The notes beneath the pieces were generated by a model. It was given only the letters and a program-made list of their open reading frames with translations, did no database searches and was not told the origin of the DNA. Source: Helianthus annuus (Eukaryota > Streptophyta > Magnoliopsida > Asterales > Asteraceae). Taken from it: a stretch of DNA of 64,000 nucleotides. Shown here one piece after another: positions 46,801-59,000 of the stretch (positions are counted from its first letter, which is position 1; each line of letters opens with the position of its first letter). The stretch lies in the NCBI RefSeq assembly GCF_002127325.2, contig NC_035437.2, forward strand, positions 172,518,530 to 172,582,529, given 5' to 3'. A program made the position numbers and the translations under genes.

Positions 46801-48394
46801 CTATTACTTGCTTTCTATTGCACAGAATCTGGGCTTGGTTACTTGACAACCAATCCATGCCTATCACTATATCGAATCCAGCTAGCTTAAAGGGAAGCAA
46901 GGATAACGGGAAGGAATGATTCCTAATGGATATAACACATCCATCTAGAACAGTCGAGGCGGTTTCTAAGGTTCCATCGGCTAATTCCACCTCATATTTC
47001 ACACTTAAGGTTTTAACAGGAAGGTTCAACAGTTTACAAAACTTATTATCTACAAACGATTTATCAGCCCCCGAATCAAACAAAACTCTAGCAAAAATAT
47101 CGTTTACAAGAAACGTACCGGTAATGACGTTATCGTCAAGGACTGCTTCCTTTGCGTCCATTTTGAAGACTCTCGCATTAGTCTTCTTCCCTTCCTCGGC
47201 CTTCTTCGCAAACTTTGGACAGTTGGGCCGAATGTGACCTTTTTCGTTGCAACCAAAACACGTTGCATCCTTCATCTTCTTGCAATCCACAGCCTTATGA
47301 TCGGTGGACTTGCAGATTCCACATCGCTTCTCCGAAGACTGGGATTTTGTTTCAAACCGACACCTCCCAAAGTGGTGTCTCCTACAAAACTTGCATCTGG
47401 GTTTTTCACCCGACTGATGATCACTTTTCCTAGACCCCGACCCTTTCCTGTGGTCGTTGTTCCCTCTATGTCGCTTTTCAGATCTCCGTGAGGTGTCATC
47501 CTCACGTTTTCGTTTGTTCTCCTCAGAGCTCCTTATGGCTCTCAATCTAACCACGTCTTGAGTGAGGGAGAGGGATAGATCCGCTACGGATCGAAATGTT
47601 GTAGGTCTTGAAGCTTTAACACTCGCCTTTATTTCCGGTGCCAGACCCCCGATAAATCGAGCAATCCTACGCGGCTCCGGGGTCACCAAGTAAGGCACTA
47701 AACGAGACAGCGTGTTGAACGTAGTAAGATACGTTTGACAGTCGAGGTTCTTCATGACTAAGGATACGAAATCCGATTCGATTCGCTCGACCTCGTGCTG
47801 CGGACAGAAGTTCTCTTTAATCAGGGCCACAAACTGTTCCCATGACAAACCGTACAGTGTGGCCTTACCGGCAGCTTGTAGGAGTGACCTCCACCATGCT
47901 AACGCATCTCCTTTGAATGATTGGGACACGTACTTAACGACGTCCCTATCAGCACACCCGCTGATGTCAACTACAGTGTCCATCTCGTCGATCCACGTCA
48001 TGCAGTCGACGGCTCCTTTTTCCCCAGTGAAATCTCTGGGCTTGCAGGATACAAAGTATTTGTACGTACAGGACCTGCTGTACGTGTCACGTTTCAGCTC
48101 AATCTCCTGCTTCGGGACGCTGCTGTGGTTGGAGGAATGATTATCATCCTCAACTTTCTTTGGCTCACTCTTTTTAGAAGGAGGCTTACTATGAGCCCCA
48201 GAATGAGTCTTAGCCTTGACATGCGTCACTGAGCGGGTTCTACTCTGAGTACCACTAGATTCTTTGAACTGCCTATCTATAGCCTTGGCGACAGCATTAT
48301 CAATCAGTGCTTGCAGTTCTGCACCGGTAACGTGAATCTTTGCATTATCTGAGCGTTCCCCAGAATGACTGTTGGTTTCTTCCGATTTGGCCAT
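43817..48394 (-). CDS. Gypsy-E gag-pol polyprotein, intact (1525 aa)
   Basis: Starts [20 protein letters not shown] at 48394. A charged, Ser/Lys-rich N-terminus (1-105) precedes the Gag core (about 110-270; [18 protein letters not shown]). Zinc knuckles are [14 protein letters not shown] (358-371) and [14 protein letters not shown] (379-392). Protease has DSGA at 440-443. RT spans about 635-805 with FIDD at 773-776. RNase H follows ([10 protein letters not shown]), then the integrase zinc region and core (MDFIT, SDRDTRY, SERTIQ), the GPY/F region and a chromodomain ([19 protein letters not shown]) near the end. No frameshift or stop. It resembles Gypsy-C in pol but differs clearly in Gag, LTR and leader, so it is a separate family of the same Tekay/Del lineage. 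Confidence 0.96.
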   Translation of the reverse strand: MAKSEETNSHSGERSDNAKIHVTGAELQALIDNAVAKAIDRQFKESSGTQSRTRSVTHVKAKTHSGAHSKPPSKKSEPKKVEDDNHSSNHSSVPKQEIELKRDTYSRSCTYKYFVSCKPRDFTGEKGAVDCMTWIDEMDTVVDISGCADRDVVKYVSQSFKGDALAWWRSLLQAAGKATLYGLSWEQFVALIKENFCPQHEVERIESDFVSLVMKNLDCQTYLTTFNTLSRLVPYLVTPEPRRIARFIGGLAPEIKASVKASRPTTFRSVADLSLSLTQDVVRLRAIRSSEENKRKREDDTSRRSEKRHRGNNDHRKGSGSRKSDHQSGEKPRCKFCRRHHFGRCRFETKSQSSEKRCGICKSTDHKAVDCKKMKDATCFGCNEKGHIRPNCPKFAKKAEEGKKTNARVFKMDAKEAVLDDNVITGTFLVNDIFARVLFDSGADKSFVDNKFCKLLNLPVKTLSVKYEVELADGTLETASTVLDGCVISIRNHSFPLSLLPFKLAGFDIVIGMDWLSSNQAQILCNRKQVIVKTPSGESLTIQGDTQHGLPEQVSMLKASRCMQKGCVIYMAQVTIDEPKPKIEDIPVISEYPEVFPEELPGLPPDRQVEFRIDIIPGTAPVARAPYRLAPTEMKELRTQLDDLLAKGFIRPSSSPWGAPILFVKKKDGSMRLCIDYRELNKVTIKNRYPLPRIDDLFDQLQGASYFSKIDLRSGYHQLKVKEEDVHKTAFRTRYGHYEFLVMPFGLTNAPAAFMDLMNRVCKPYLDKFVIVFIDDILIYSKSQAEHEKHLRCILKLLNQEKLYAKFSKCEFWLREVQFLGHVVSERGIQVDPAKVEAVMNWQEPKTPTEIRSFLGLAGYYRRFIENFSRIAAPLTSLTRKKIKFDWGPKQQESFDILKQKLSNAPVLTLPDGIDEFVVYCDASHTGMGCVLMQKGKVIAYASRQLKVHEKNYTTHDLELGAVVFALKLWRHYLYGTKCIIYSDHKSLQHLFNQKELNMRQRRWMETLNDYDCEIRYHPGKANVVADALSRKERVKPIRINAKRIEIRNNLNERVLAAQKEAVLEANYPAEKLGVTEEQLSHDKDGMLRLNGRIWVPVYGGLRDVILQEAHSSKYSVHPGADKMYQDLKSNYWWIGLKKSVAEYVARCLTCAQVKAEHQKPSGLLQQPEIPKWKWEMVTMDFITKLPKTKKGNDTIWVIVDRLTKSAHFLPIKETYSSDMLAQLYVDKIVALHGIPISIISDRDTRYTSHFWKSFQQSLGTRLNFSTAYHPQTDGQSERTIQTLEDMLRACAIDLGGSWDKHLPLIEFSYNNSYHSSIKAAPFEALYGRKCRSPICWAEVGDVQLSGPDIVFETTDKIVQIRDRLKAARDRQKSYADPKRKDFHFDVGEKVLLKVSPWKGVMRFGKKGKLSPRYIGPFEIIERVGAVAYKLKLPEELSAIHNVFHICNLKKCFADDSLVIPHTDIHIDESLKFVEKPLSIEDRQVKKLRRKQVPIVKVKWDARRGPEYTWEVESTMKEKYPQLFE

Positions 48395-48641
48395 TGTAGC
48401 TTTAAGCTACAATAAGGACAAGGTCTATTTAGAACCTAACAGTATTATCGTCCTAGACGATTTATTAACCATGGTATCAAAACCTTAGCAGTTAATTTAA
48501 TAGATTTCATTCAGGCTCTTATTAGCAATCAAGGAATGAAAATATATATATTGGCACCATAGGCCTAGTCACAAGGACAATCACTAAATTATAAATTTAG
48601 ATTTTTATAGGACTATAAATTGTATAATTAAACAAATAATC

Positions 48642-48863
48642 CTTTACTAGACAGAGAGTCATAAACCACAACTGTCATTATATAACATAGTTATAACCCG
48701 TAGGTATCAAGCCATTAATAGACTTGTGTACAGATTTAATCTGTAGATATTTCTTTACTAGGCAGGGAGTCATAGACCACAACTGCCACTATATGACCTA
48801 GTCATAACCCGTAGGTATCAAGCCATTAATAGACTTGTATACAGATAGAATCTGTAGATAATT
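48642..48863. repeat. 111-bp tandem duplication
   Basis: Units 48642-48752 and 48753-48863, each starting CTTTACTAG and containing AACCCGTAGGTATCAAGCC. About 90% identical by eye. Confidence 0.85.
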
Positions 48864-49200
48864 TATTAAAAAGGTGGGTCGTGTGATTCTACAGATCACG
48901 CTTAGCCCAGAATGTTAACATGTTCTCAGATGTTAACAGGGAGTTGAATCCTTTCAACCAGGTTTTACCATCAGGGCCAGGCCTGTTAATAAGGCATTCA
49001 GGCTAGGTTATACCTTACTAAGATTCTTATAAAATGGCAAATCAAATAAAAATTGATATTTTCCATTATTTTAATATTATATTCATGCATATAAATAAAA
49101 TGAGAAATTCAAATTAATCATTTCAAATTTCAATTAAAATACCAGTACATAATTGCCCTAAACGGGACTTTGAAATAACATAACTAGCATGAATAACATG

Positions 49201-49352
49201 CCCGCGCAGGGGCTAAACAAGTGCAACAATAATAAAATAAAATAAAACAAACCCACGCAGGGGTTAACAGGATAACATACCCACACAGGGGTAGAGAAAG
49301 ATAGATATACCCACGCAGGGGTAGAGTACTGGAATAAATGTCCACGCAGGGA
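49201..49352. repeat. five spaced copies of a CCCACGCAGGGGT motif
   Basis: Copies near 49201, 49252, 49281, 49310 and 49341, about 30-50 bp apart. Each is a small imperfect palindrome (CCC...GGG). Confidence 0.7.
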
Positions 49353-49382
49353 CATGAGTACATGCAATAATAATCGAAGGAT

Positions 49383-50708
49383 TCAACGATCCTTCTTGCT
49401 CTTACCCTTGAGCAAATCGAACACCTTCTTAAACAAGCCACTGGTGCGTCGGCGATCCTCTCGCATATTGTGCTGAAACTCGCGTCGCATGCTATCAATT
49501 CCCTGCAGGATCTCCTGAACCTGCGGTGGCGACATCATAGGCGCCGGTGGTGGTGGCTGGTAGTGCTGCGGCTGCGGCGGCTGGTAAGGCTGCGGCTGCG
49601 GTGGCTGCTGGTAACCCGGAGGGTAACCAAAAGTAGATGGGCCAGCAGCCCAAGGGTCTCCAAGTGGACCACTATGTGGGAGTGAGCTGTAGTTCACAGC
49701 TTGCCAATAAGGGTCTCCCGTGTAATCATAACCCTGAGGGAACACCTGCTCGAACGGGTTGAACTGAGCGGCACTAGCATAAGCCGGAATCGGCTCTCCA
49801 AAATTCTGCGGCGGCAGAGGCGGGATCGGAACAGAAGTAACCTCCGATACGGGATGCTGAGACTCCCCTGTCTCAGACTCCCCGGGTAGAGATGTGTAGC
49901 GGCTGCTACTAACACGTGGAGGGGTGCCTATGCGAATCCCTCCGCGCGTAGACATGCGCGCATTCCTCCTAGGCCTCTGAGGCGGAGGAGGTAAAACTGG
50001 CGGCGGCGGTGGTGACGGAGTGATCACGTCACGCCACAGGGCCTCAGATAGGTCCTGCGGTAGAGGCGGCTGCTGCTGGAGCTGCTGCTGCTGTGAGTGG
50101 TGCTGTGAGTGCACCGGCGAACCATGGAGCGATTGAAGCATCGGAGTACCATGGAGTGATTGAAGCATAGGAGAGTTGTGGCTAGGGGTGAAGTACCAAT
50201 CATGCTGCTTGAACCTCTCCTGGAAGCTGTCCACACCATTAAATGGTGATCCTGTGTATGGCGACCCATCCGATATCTCAATCGGGTGGTTTGGTGTACC
50301 TGATGGTGGGAGCGAAGGGTCCGTCTCCTCGTCTACGTCCATCTCGTGACCACCAGAAAAGTGGTCCTCCTGTCCAAGTGGGTTATGGCCCACTGGCTCC
50401 TCCACATAAGCATTAGGGTTATACAAACCCTGGTAGGCTGGCGCTGGGTGCTGGTGTGGTGACTGGTGCAACGGTATGTATGATCCAAGCGAATCATGGG
50501 GCCCGTTCTCCGAATGGGGCCCAAACGAGTGGGGTAATGACGGAGAAGTGCTCGCGGAAACCGAATGCCTAGCAGGCTCGGCAATAGACCTCCAAAGGTC
50601 GTTGGCGGCTGTGTGGTGTGTAGCAGATGGGGCCCGCCTATGCGAGGGACCAGCCTCATGATCGTGCGATGTAGGAAATCCTCCACGACCTCTCATCCTT
50701 GGCGGCAT
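49383..50708 (-). CDS. Gypsy-E extra ORF upstream of gag, unknown function (441 aa)
   Basis: I take ATG at 50708 (MPPRMRGRGGF) as the start, since the upstream in-frame ATG at 50801 adds a hydrophobic segment next to the primer site. The protein is Pro, Gln and Ser rich. It has an Arg/Gly start, an acidic patch with PIEISDGSPYTGSP, a repeated (M)LQSLHG(T/S)P segment, Gln and Pro runs (VITPSPPPPP), and YQPPQPQ-type repeats. A compact C-terminus (EILQGIDSMRREFQHNMRED, then LFKKVFDLLKGKSKKDR) could form a short helix with a basic tail. There is no retroelement enzyme motif. It lies in sense between the 5' LTR and gag of an otherwise intact, young element, so it is probably under constraint. I do not recognise the family; a disordered RNA- or protein-binding accessory is a guess. 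Confidence 0.7.
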   Translation of the reverse strand: MPPRMRGRGGFPTSHDHEAGPSHRRAPSATHHTAANDLWRSIAEPARHSVSASTSPSLPHSFGPHSENGPHDSLGSYIPLHQSPHQHPAPAYQGLYNPNAYVEEPVGHNPLGQEDHFSGGHEMDVDEETDPSLPPSGTPNHPIEISDGSPYTGSPFNGVDSFQERFKQHDWYFTPSHNSPMLQSLHGTPMLQSLHGSPVHSQHHSQQQQLQQQPPLPQDLSEALWRDVITPSPPPPPVLPPPPQRPRRNARMSTRGGIRIGTPPRVSSSRYTSLPGESETGESQHPVSEVTSVPIPPLPPQNFGEPIPAYASAAQFNPFEQVFPQGYDYTGDPYWQAVNYSSLPHSGPLGDPWAAGPSTFGYPPGYQQPPQPQPYQPPQPQHYQPPPPAPMMSPPQVQEILQGIDSMRREFQHNMREDRRRTSGLFKKVFDLLKGKSKKDR

Positions 50709-50898
50709 CCTGATCCTGTCAAAAGTCAAACAAGTTGCACAACAAAATATATAAGACAATGCATTAATAAATAAAAATAAATTAAACGAAATGTCGAACA
50801 TTTCCTAAGTTCTTTGTCTAGACTCGAAGATCGAGGAATGTGCAATTGTGTAACTGAGATTAAACACAAAAAGGATAGTGTTTAATTCACTCAGCGTT

Positions 50899-50911
50899 GG
50901 CTCTGATACCA
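50899..50911 (-). other. Gypsy-E primer binding site
   Basis: TGGTATCAGAGCC on the minus strand, three bases after the 5' LTR. Confidence 0.9.
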
Positions 50912-50914
50912 ACC

Positions 50915-53900
50915 TGTCACACCCCGATTTCCACGTGTCACCGGTGGGCCCGGTGTGGGGTACAGTGACGTAGTTGGCATCGTCATAGACAATCAACACA
51001 AATAATAATGCACAGCGGAAGCAGAATAGAAACATTTCAACTTTTAAATAAAGTGTAATAATAAATATCACAGTAGTTGAAATGGATCCACAGGCGGATC
51101 AAATAAAATAAGATAAAAAAAATAGTTCAACAGATAAATGTCGTCCGAGTTTGCGAGACTATTGTGGACGCTCTTCTAGGAAACAGCCAGCCTATTTCCG
51201 TATAGTACCTGCACTTAATCTTTTGGGAAAAATACGTCAGTTTACACTGGTAAATACAAATCGACTGACTCATTTTGAAAATGATTGAAAATTGATTTAA
51301 ATGCACAAGGCATAAATATTTTTATTAACTTGGGATAATTATGCAATATAAACTTGTGAACGATTTACATGCACTTATATCTCTGGTGGCCCGGGATCTA
51401 CTGTCCGGGCTAGAGATTTAATTGACACACCACATCAAAGAGTTATACACGATGGGTGTACGCCTACACCCCGTGCTCTGGTCGTGGCCATCTCGTAAGA
51501 AAATGCCAAGGATATCCGGGACACGGTCAACAACCCCCCAAAGCCTTTTAAGTAAGACAAAACTGTTTAAACGAAGTCGCACAAGCTATTCAAGACTGAA
51601 CACCTATAAGGAGCAGGACTTGTGCGCCCGATCAAGCGGTATTTTAAATACCGTACCCCAAGCCCGTATAGGGAAAATAAGTCAAAATGTATTTACCTGA
51701 GCAAGTATAAGTCACAAACGATAAGTGGTGGTAGCTTTTACCGGGCTTCCTAATCTGGAACAAAGGTTTATAATTAACCTATTAGATTCCTAACGGCCTT
51801 TTATTTAAGCCTAAGCTTTGACCGGTTAGTTTTAGGAATGATACGGTTTACGCACGATTAAGCGAAAGACCGGATAGAATGTGATTTAGACCCGACAAGT
51901 TTGAATACTTGTATAATATGGGTATACTAAATACATTCTGGATTTTGAGATAAAAATGATATCGTTTGACCCGGTTCGGTCAATTTACGCAAACTAGTTA
52001 CGTAAACCGAACCGAACGCAATAAGGGCGATACGGGTAGCCAAAAGATTCAAATGCAAGTTCCCTGAATTAATATGCTTAGAATATGATATTATATCAGT
52101 AAGTTATGTTCTATATTGCCCGGGATAATTTTAAACTCAATTTATGCCTTAGAAGGGCATTTTGGTCATTTAAAAGATAATAAAAGGGTAAAATTAGAAA
52201 TCTGAGTTTCGGGTCTGGTTCATACAGTAAATATACTTAATATAACATATTATATCAGTAGGGTATGACCCATATACCAAATATATCATTTAAAACCAAA
52301 CTATGCACCGTAGGGGCAATTTAGTAATTTCACAAGGGCTAAAAATGCCAAAACTGGAAACCTGAGTTCAAAATATCATACTTACTGTTATTATATGAAA
52401 ATATGTGATTTACATCAGTAGGTATAAGTTTTATAGGTTTAAAACAAGTACAACGCTTACTATGCGCTTAAGACGCTAAAAATACGATTTAAGGGCGTTT
52501 TCGGGTTTTCACAGTAAATCTGAGATTTTTATATTTCCAGAAGTCTTATAATAATTTATTCATCATACAAAATCAGTAGAAAAAGGTTTCGGGTCAAAAG
52601 GATGTGTAAAACTCCTTTTATGGCTAAAACGGTCAAAACCGACATAAGCCGAAATGGCTAGGTGATCGAGGATCCGTTCAGCCAAAAATTAATTAAAAAT
52701 CATCAAAATTCCCAGAATATTATATATAATCAGTTGGTAAAAAGTTTTGTACCAAAACGTGGCCAGAAACGGGTTCTACGCGAAAAGGACCGTTTATGTA
52801 AATTTATAACATAGTTTTACGCTAATGGCCATAACTCACAATCTGGACCACCAACTGATCCGAAACTTTCGGTGCAAGTTTATATAATAAAAATAAAGAT
52901 TTCTATCCTTTCACTTTTCCAAAAATCCCGTTTTAAATCAAAAAGGGCAAAATAGTCAACTTTATGCATAAACCGGGAACAAGCATTCGAATAGGCTAAG
53001 CATAGACTCAATCAAAGAAAATTCCAGAAAGTTTAACTAAAATAAAAAATAGTCAAAAATACTTTCCAATACAGATCTTGAACATACATGTACGAATCCG
53101 AATCGATAGTCTACGAAATAATCGTTTTACAAGACTTTCGGTTCCGATTCGTGTCTACACTATAGATTGTCGAGTTGATGATGGTTAAAACACCTTTACA
53201 TATATATTACAAGTCATTTTTAATGATCAATCAGTTTGCATGTCATCTATATCATTAATCATGTCATTTTCCACGAAAATCACTTCTGTTGACTTTTTAG
53301 AAATAGGTTTGACTCGACATTAAGCATGCATGTAGTGGGAATCAGTTAGTACCCTTTAGAGGGTTTGTTTCCCACATAAATACCAATCTATAACAAGTTT
53401 CAATTCGAGAAATTACTGAAAGAAATCCGTTTAATCAGAAAGTCAAAGGTTATGAACACCCAGTTTGACTTTTACTAATAATCACAACAAGAATGGATTA
53501 GAGAACGAATTGAATGCTTACAATGGTCCTAAAGATGTTTAGTGGACACTAGAAGTCGGCCTTGATGCTCAGAATTCCTCCAGAGAAGCTTTGAGAGCTC
53601 TTGCAAGTCTTGGTGTTCTTGGTTACTAGTGTAAATGATCACAAATGGATGCAAATTCGGATTTAAAGCAGGGAATTGAGGTTTACTGTTGTAATAGGCT
53701 TGCATGTAATGTTATTGGTGCAAGAGGAGGTGCAAACAACTGTATCCCACTCGGATTCGGACCCAAATCAGCCCCAAATACGTTTTCTGTTCGCTGGGCA
53801 ACCCACGCGGCCCGCTTGGGCATTCCCAGGCGGGTCGCCTGACCCCTCTGATCAGCCAACAACTTTCCTCAATTGACAGAAATGGTCCCTGTGCTTGTAC

Positions 53901-54456
53901 GTGATGTTTCGGCTACTTTTCTCGACCCGTAAACCCCCAAACTTGGTTTTTAAGAACCTTAGGACTTTTACCAACATGGTAATGCTCTCGGATAACTTTG
54001 CGCTCAACCGAAAAGCCCTGAATTCGGCGTTGACGCTTTTAGTCCTTTAAGTACGGTTTTGGCCATAACTTTCTCATACGTTGACGAATCTTCATGAAAT
54101 TTTTACCACATATTCTAGTGAGTATATTTTAGCTATACAAAGCTTCGGGTCTGCCAAAAGTTCACTCAGAGTTATAAATTAAACATGTTGACACTTTTGG
54201 CCCCTATAGTTTACGATACTTCACTTTTGGGCAATTTCCGCGTCGTATGATCCATGAACCATCCGTTAAATGTTATAAACATTATGTGGGGTTATCATAG
54301 AGTCTATTTATCCATTGTTGACACCTTGGACCCTTACGTTCCATAGTTTTCACTGTTTGTCACTTTTAGTCCCTCTAAAGTATGTTTTCACATAACGGAA
54401 CCTTATGACACGTGTCAAGACATTATTGGCCGAAATTTTTTTTTCGAGGTGTTACA
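50915..54456 (-). repeat. Gypsy-E 5' LTR
   Basis: Near-identical to 40239-43780. Differences seen at 51453 against 40777 (T/C) and near 54172 against 43496 (T/G). Confidence 0.95.
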
Positions 54457-54461
54457 AAATA

Positions 54462-55442
54462 GCTTTGGCTCCACTTGAGAAAGCTAAAATACCATCCAAC
54501 GTGGGTAAATTTAATGGGCTGACAGACCCCGATGACCACCTAAGAGTATTTACCAGCGCAGGTCTGGTTGGGGGTTGGACCCTCCCGCTATGGTGTCATC
54601 TGTTCGTTCAGACCCTGACCGGTCCAGCACGAATTTGGTTTGATAACTTACCAATCGGACAGATCGAATCTTGGAAGGACCTGCGTGAAAAATTTTTGAC
54701 ACACTTTAGCCAGCAACGGCGTTCCATTCGCGATACATCTGACGTCATAAACATTTGGCACCGTGATGACGAGAATTTGGAGGATTTCATCACCGAATAC
54801 AATAAAGAGGTTTTGGAGATTGGCGGAGTTCATGAGCAACTAATCCGCGCACAATTCAAGTACGCGGTTAGATGTGACGACATGGTTAAGGTCTTATCTG
54901 GAACAGAGGGCCTTCCAAAAAGTTGGGAGAAGATAATGGCGGCGGCCAAGGTTTACGCGCAAACTGAGAAAAATCTTACTACAAACAGGCCACCACCACC
55001 ACACAATAGGCCCGCGGACTTAAGCTCAACCGGCGAAAGGAGGTTAAAGAAATCATGGCGTGAGTCTGGACCGGGAAGTCGTTCGTCTGAAGATGCCCGC
55101 ACAACAATCAACAAACTCACCGCGCATAGGGAGAACAAACATGAAAATAGGGAGAGGCAACGGACTCCCCTAACAAAGACCCCGGCGGAGGTCTTAAGTA
55201 CCGAAGACTATCAATTCAAACCTCCGATCCCAATGAAAAATAAGCGTGGACAAGACCCGGCACAATACTGCGAATATCACAAAGATAACGGGCATACCAT
55301 TAACAACTGCATCTCTCTACGCACAGAAATAGAGAAAGCCCTCAAGAGCGGCGAACTCACACATTTACTCCAAAATGTGCGCAAAGAGATTAAGCAGATA
55401 ACCCGGGGTGAGGAGGGCCCAAGCAAACGGGCGAAAACCTAA
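54462..55442 (+). CDS. Gypsy-D gag, C-terminal part
   Basis: Continues the gag frame of 39591-40238 after the Gypsy-E insertion: ALAPLEKAKIPSNVGKFNGL, then the Retrotrans_gag core (WFDNLPIGQIESWKDLREKF, FSQQRRSIRDTSDVINI). Near the end is a CX3HX4HX4C-type knuckle in CEYHKDNGHTINNC, typical of Tat/Athila Gag, followed by a Lys/Arg-rich tail. Codons before 54462 belong to the Gypsy-E LTR. Joined by position only, the two parts correspond to about 542 residues. Gag packages the RNA. The frame ends without leading into protease, so this element relies on other copies for its enzymes. Confidence 0.85.
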   Translation, partial: ALAPLEKAKIPSNVGKFNGLTDPDDHLRVFTSAGLVGGWTLPLWCHLFVQTLTGPARIWFDNLPIGQIESWKDLREKFLTHFSQQRRSIRDTSDVINIWHRDDENLEDFITEYNKEVLEIGGVHEQLIRAQFKYAVRCDDMVKVLSGTEGLPKSWEKIMAAAKVYAQTEKNLTTNRPPPPHNRPADLSSTGERRLKKSWRESGPGSRSSEDARTTINKLTAHRENKHENRERQRTPLTKTPAEVLSTEDYQFKPPIPMKNKRGQDPAQYCEYHKDNGHTINNCISLRTEIEKALKSGELTHLLQNVRKEIKQITRGEEGPSKRAKT

Positions 55443-56047
55443 AAGACAACTCTATAAGTTTCCTGCGGAAAGACATGATTCATCAAGCAAAGCGGAAATA
55501 TTAGAGAGTAAGTTAAGTTTCACATAATTATATTAGCAAAACTTTGTAAAAGCCTTTGTGCTCTATCCGTAAATAAAATTGCAAAGTTTCTATTATTTCT
55601 GTGTTTACAAAGTGCATGCAATTTCTTTTAGTAAGCGCAAAAACATTATGGTAGTTCTAAAAACAAGCTTCATGAACGGTCAGTGATCACATCACAAACG
55701 ACCATAAGTTCAAACATGAGCTTTATACCAACTTCATTCGCCTTACTCAACAAAAAGTAATCGTACTCATGCAAAATATTGTAAACAAACAAATAAGAAA
55801 CATCATCCTATTCTTAGCGTACAGATACGCCCTAAAAAAAACTTTCAAACACGGCAGAGTTTAAGTTACTTGCGCAGCAGCGCACCAACAAAAAATAGGG
55901 ATTTACATCCCAAATATTACAAGAAAATTGTTCAATACATTTTTCAATCTATGACAAATCTTCACCCTCATCCGGAAAGATTTCCCTTAGTTGCGCTACG
56001 TGATCATCAGATTGCAGCGCAACATTTATCAGATCCATAACCGGCAG
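55443..56047. other. Gypsy-D spacer where pol would be expected
   Basis: About 600 bp of non-coding sequence between gag and the antisense gene. No protease, RT or integrase remnant was recognised. Confidence 0.6.
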
Positions 56048-59000
56048 TTACAAGTTGTTAAACTCTGTCTTCAAGGCAGCAAGCGCGGCACCAGTATCCA
56101 CGCCGAAGGTTGCAGACTTACTGTTATCCCAGTCAACCTTTAAAGCACTGTTCACATGATGGGAACATTCAGCATATCCTTGCGCATACCCATCTCTTCG
56201 CGCAGCAACCACTAAACGAGCAACGGTTTTTTCTAACTCTTCAGAGTTCAACACAGATTCAGCAACCTATGAAAGAAAGAAAAGATGAATAAACAAAAAA
56301 GCGCATTAACAGTTCCACAACAAAAAGGAGAAAAGAAACTTACACAGGCAATACCGCGATCTTTTAACCATGCCATATCATTCTTCAAAGGTTCAAGCTC
56401 ACTTTCCGCTGTAACCCGCGCCGTGTCTGAATTTTCCAACTTCTCTTCAACTTCAGACAAACGGCGGGAGGTTTCAGTATTCTCGGAATGCGCAAGCTCC
56501 AGATCCTTCTTAAGTTGTTCCTGACCAGCAACCAAAACAGTAAGTTCTTCTAACTCCTTATCTCTAAGGGCAAGAGTGGCGAAAGCTTGTACGTCTCGTT
56601 GCTCACTACGCTCCCTATGAGAACGCGCCTCCGCTAGCGCAGCTTCTGCATCAGCTTTCTCCTTCTTCAACTTTTCTACCTCTGCATCCTGATTCTTCAG
56701 TTTTTCAACCTCAGCTTTGAGGTTATTAATGATATTACGGAGGTTTGCCTTCTCAACATTATCTTTTTCGCAAATTCTCCTCCAGTTTTTACGTTCCTCG
56801 GAAAGGAGAGCAGCTTCAGCTTCCGCTTTTCTCTTCCAACCAGCAACAGACCATTCCTCAATCTTGCGCTCAGCTTCAAACTTGGCCTGATTAGCTTCCA
56901 ATTTAGCCTTCAGCTGAGCCAGGCGTTTCTCATCTTTGGCAAATTTCTTTTGAGACACCATAAAGGATTCCTGGTCCTTATGCATACTATAGCACTAACG
57001 CATTATGCGGTGAGTGGTAGACACATGAGAAGCAGTTTCTTCAAGATAAGATTGATAGGTTTGTTCATAAGACCGGCCTTCTTGAATCTTGATCTCTCCA
57101 GGCGGAAGTATCCCCTGCAACCAATCTTGGCACACGCGCCAATCCGAGAAGGTGTCACCTTTCTTTAAATTCCAAACGGGGGCGTGAGGCTTAGAGACAT
57201 CTTTCTCCATATAAGTCTGGTAGTAATAATCTCCCAAGGTTTCTTCTGGGCGGATTGGAGAATGTTTACCAACACCAGCAGATGAGCCTTATCCCTCAAC
57301 CGTCACCTTCTCGACTTGCTCAGGCATAGCATCAGAAGGTTTAGGGGAAGAAGTCGAAGTTTTTTCAGCAGTTGGTTCTTTCCCTGGATCTTCAGCAACA
57401 GTTTCAGGGGTTTGTGGCTTACCAGCACCATCCACCACACCTGGATCAACAACTTTTTCAGCCTCTCTAGCAGTATCAACAGGCTCCTCAGCCTCAACAA
57501 TATTCTCCACACCACCTTCAGCAACCTCTGTAGGCTCTAACTGGTCAACGCCAGAAGCACGCGGAGAGGTGGATGGAAGCTCTTCATTTACCACAGGTTG
57601 CAGTACTGTGGGAACAGGGGAAACAGGAACCTCTGAAAAAGCAACAAAAATCTTTAAAGATTTAACGCACATAAAGAAAACAAGAAAAGACAACACTTAC
57701 CAACAGATTCTGAAATAAAAGAGTCAAGATTCCCTTTTCTGGTAATTTTCTTCCTCTGAACTTTCTTAGGAGGTTGACCCTCCGCATCAGTATCAGCTTG
57801 TTTCCTTTTACCAACTTTCCTGTGCACCAAATGTTCGGGACTAGAATCCAAATCGATAGGATCACTTGGGTTGGATGGGGGAATATCAGCAGAATCCCTC
57901 GGTTCAGGTTTCGGTTCTCATACAGTTACTGCAGGGGTAAGACCCTCCAAAGAATCAGAAACCACCACATAATCACACCTGGAGTCAGAGGAACGACGCA
58001 TACCTTTCTTCTCTCCAGCATTTTTTATCCTCAAAGTATGAGTTTTATCAGCCCCACTTTTCTTCGGCGCAGAAGTAGAAGTCACCGCGCGTTTCTTCCT
58101 TTCAGGGCCGATGCCCAAATTCAACAACTCACCTACAAAGGCGCAAACAAAAATTTACCCACAAGCGCAAAAAGGAAAACAAAAACAGATATAGCTTACC
58201 AGCACCAGCAGCTGGTTGGGCAGACAGATCCGCATCCCGCGGACGAACATAATTTCTTACAATACGATGGTACCAAAGTTCCTCTTCAGGTTTCTTCTTG
58301 ATAGTACCCATCCTTCCGCCTTCCCTCTTGAAGGCAACAACATATAGGTATTGTTTGTTTTTTGCTAGAAGTACTTCAGAACCTCTTATGTCTGCGCTGT
58401 GCAGACCACGCGCAGACATAAGGGTCTGCAGCTTGTTTGTTTTTTAGAAGAGGTTAGGTCTTCAAACCTCTTCCCCACCTCTGTTTGGGGCAGACTTGTC
58501 TTGAGGTCTTCAAACCTCTTCTGAAGACTTATCTCCTTCTCAAAACATCTCCTCCTCAAAAACACAGAACCTCAACCCTTCACCTCACCTCCGGCGCTAC
58601 CACCTTCACCTCCGGCGCCACCACCTCCCCCACCACCTTCACCTCCGGCGCCACCATCTCCCCCACCGGCTCCTCCTCGTCGACATACACCTCAGCTGCA
58701 CCCCCTCCTCCTGCTCGATCTCCAACCTCATCCGCCACCACCTCCCCCACCGGCTCTACCTCGTCGTCGACCTCCACCTCCGGCTCCCCTTCTTCTCCGG
58801 CTCCCCTTCTCTGCCGGCTCCCCTTCTTCTCCGGCTCCCCTTCTTCTCCGGTGGGTGGTGGCTGAAGTGGTGGTGGTTGATTGTGGTGGTGGAGGTGGAC
58901 GGTGGTTGTGGTGGTAGAGGAAGGCAGGGAGAGAGAGATGAGAGAGAGAGGTTATGGTGCTGGGTTGTCTGTGTGTTGTTTGTGTTTATAAAATATGAGA

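Larger units (their letters stand above)
48395..49382 (-). other. Gypsy-E spacer between extra ORF and gag, with two repeat arrays
   Basis: Non-coding, about 1 kb. It holds a 111-bp tandem duplication (48642-48863) and five copies of CCCACGCAGGGGT (49201-49352). No splice signal can be assigned with confidence, but an intron is possible. Confidence 0.6.
40239..54456 (-). mobile_element. Gypsy-E: intact Tekay/Del-type chromovirus with an extra ORF
   Basis: The LTRs are 50915-54456 (5') and 40239-43780 (3'), 3542 bp each, with about two differences. The TSD is AAATA (40234-40238, 54457-54461) inside Gypsy-D gag. A Met-tRNA primer site is at 50899-50911 and a polypurine tract at 43781-43794. 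Transcription order on the minus strand is extra ORF (49383-50708), a 1 kb repeat-bearing spacer, then gag-pol (43817-48394). At 14.2 kb it is large for its class. Nothing prevents autonomy as far as can be read. Confidence 0.96.

Noticed and set aside
50709..50801. longer start for the Gypsy-E extra ORF
   Set aside because: It would add a hydrophobic segment next to the primer site. ATG at 50708 opens the protein-like Arg/Gly part. Not excluded.
54405..54461. N-terminal extension of the Gypsy-D gag ORF
   Set aside because: These codons are in the Gypsy-E LTR; the real upstream gag is at 39591-40238.
58485..58865. Thr/Ser/Pro-rich 126-codon ORF
   Set aside because: Produced by CCACC/CTCCGGC repeats inside the hAT-like insertion; no start context and no domain.
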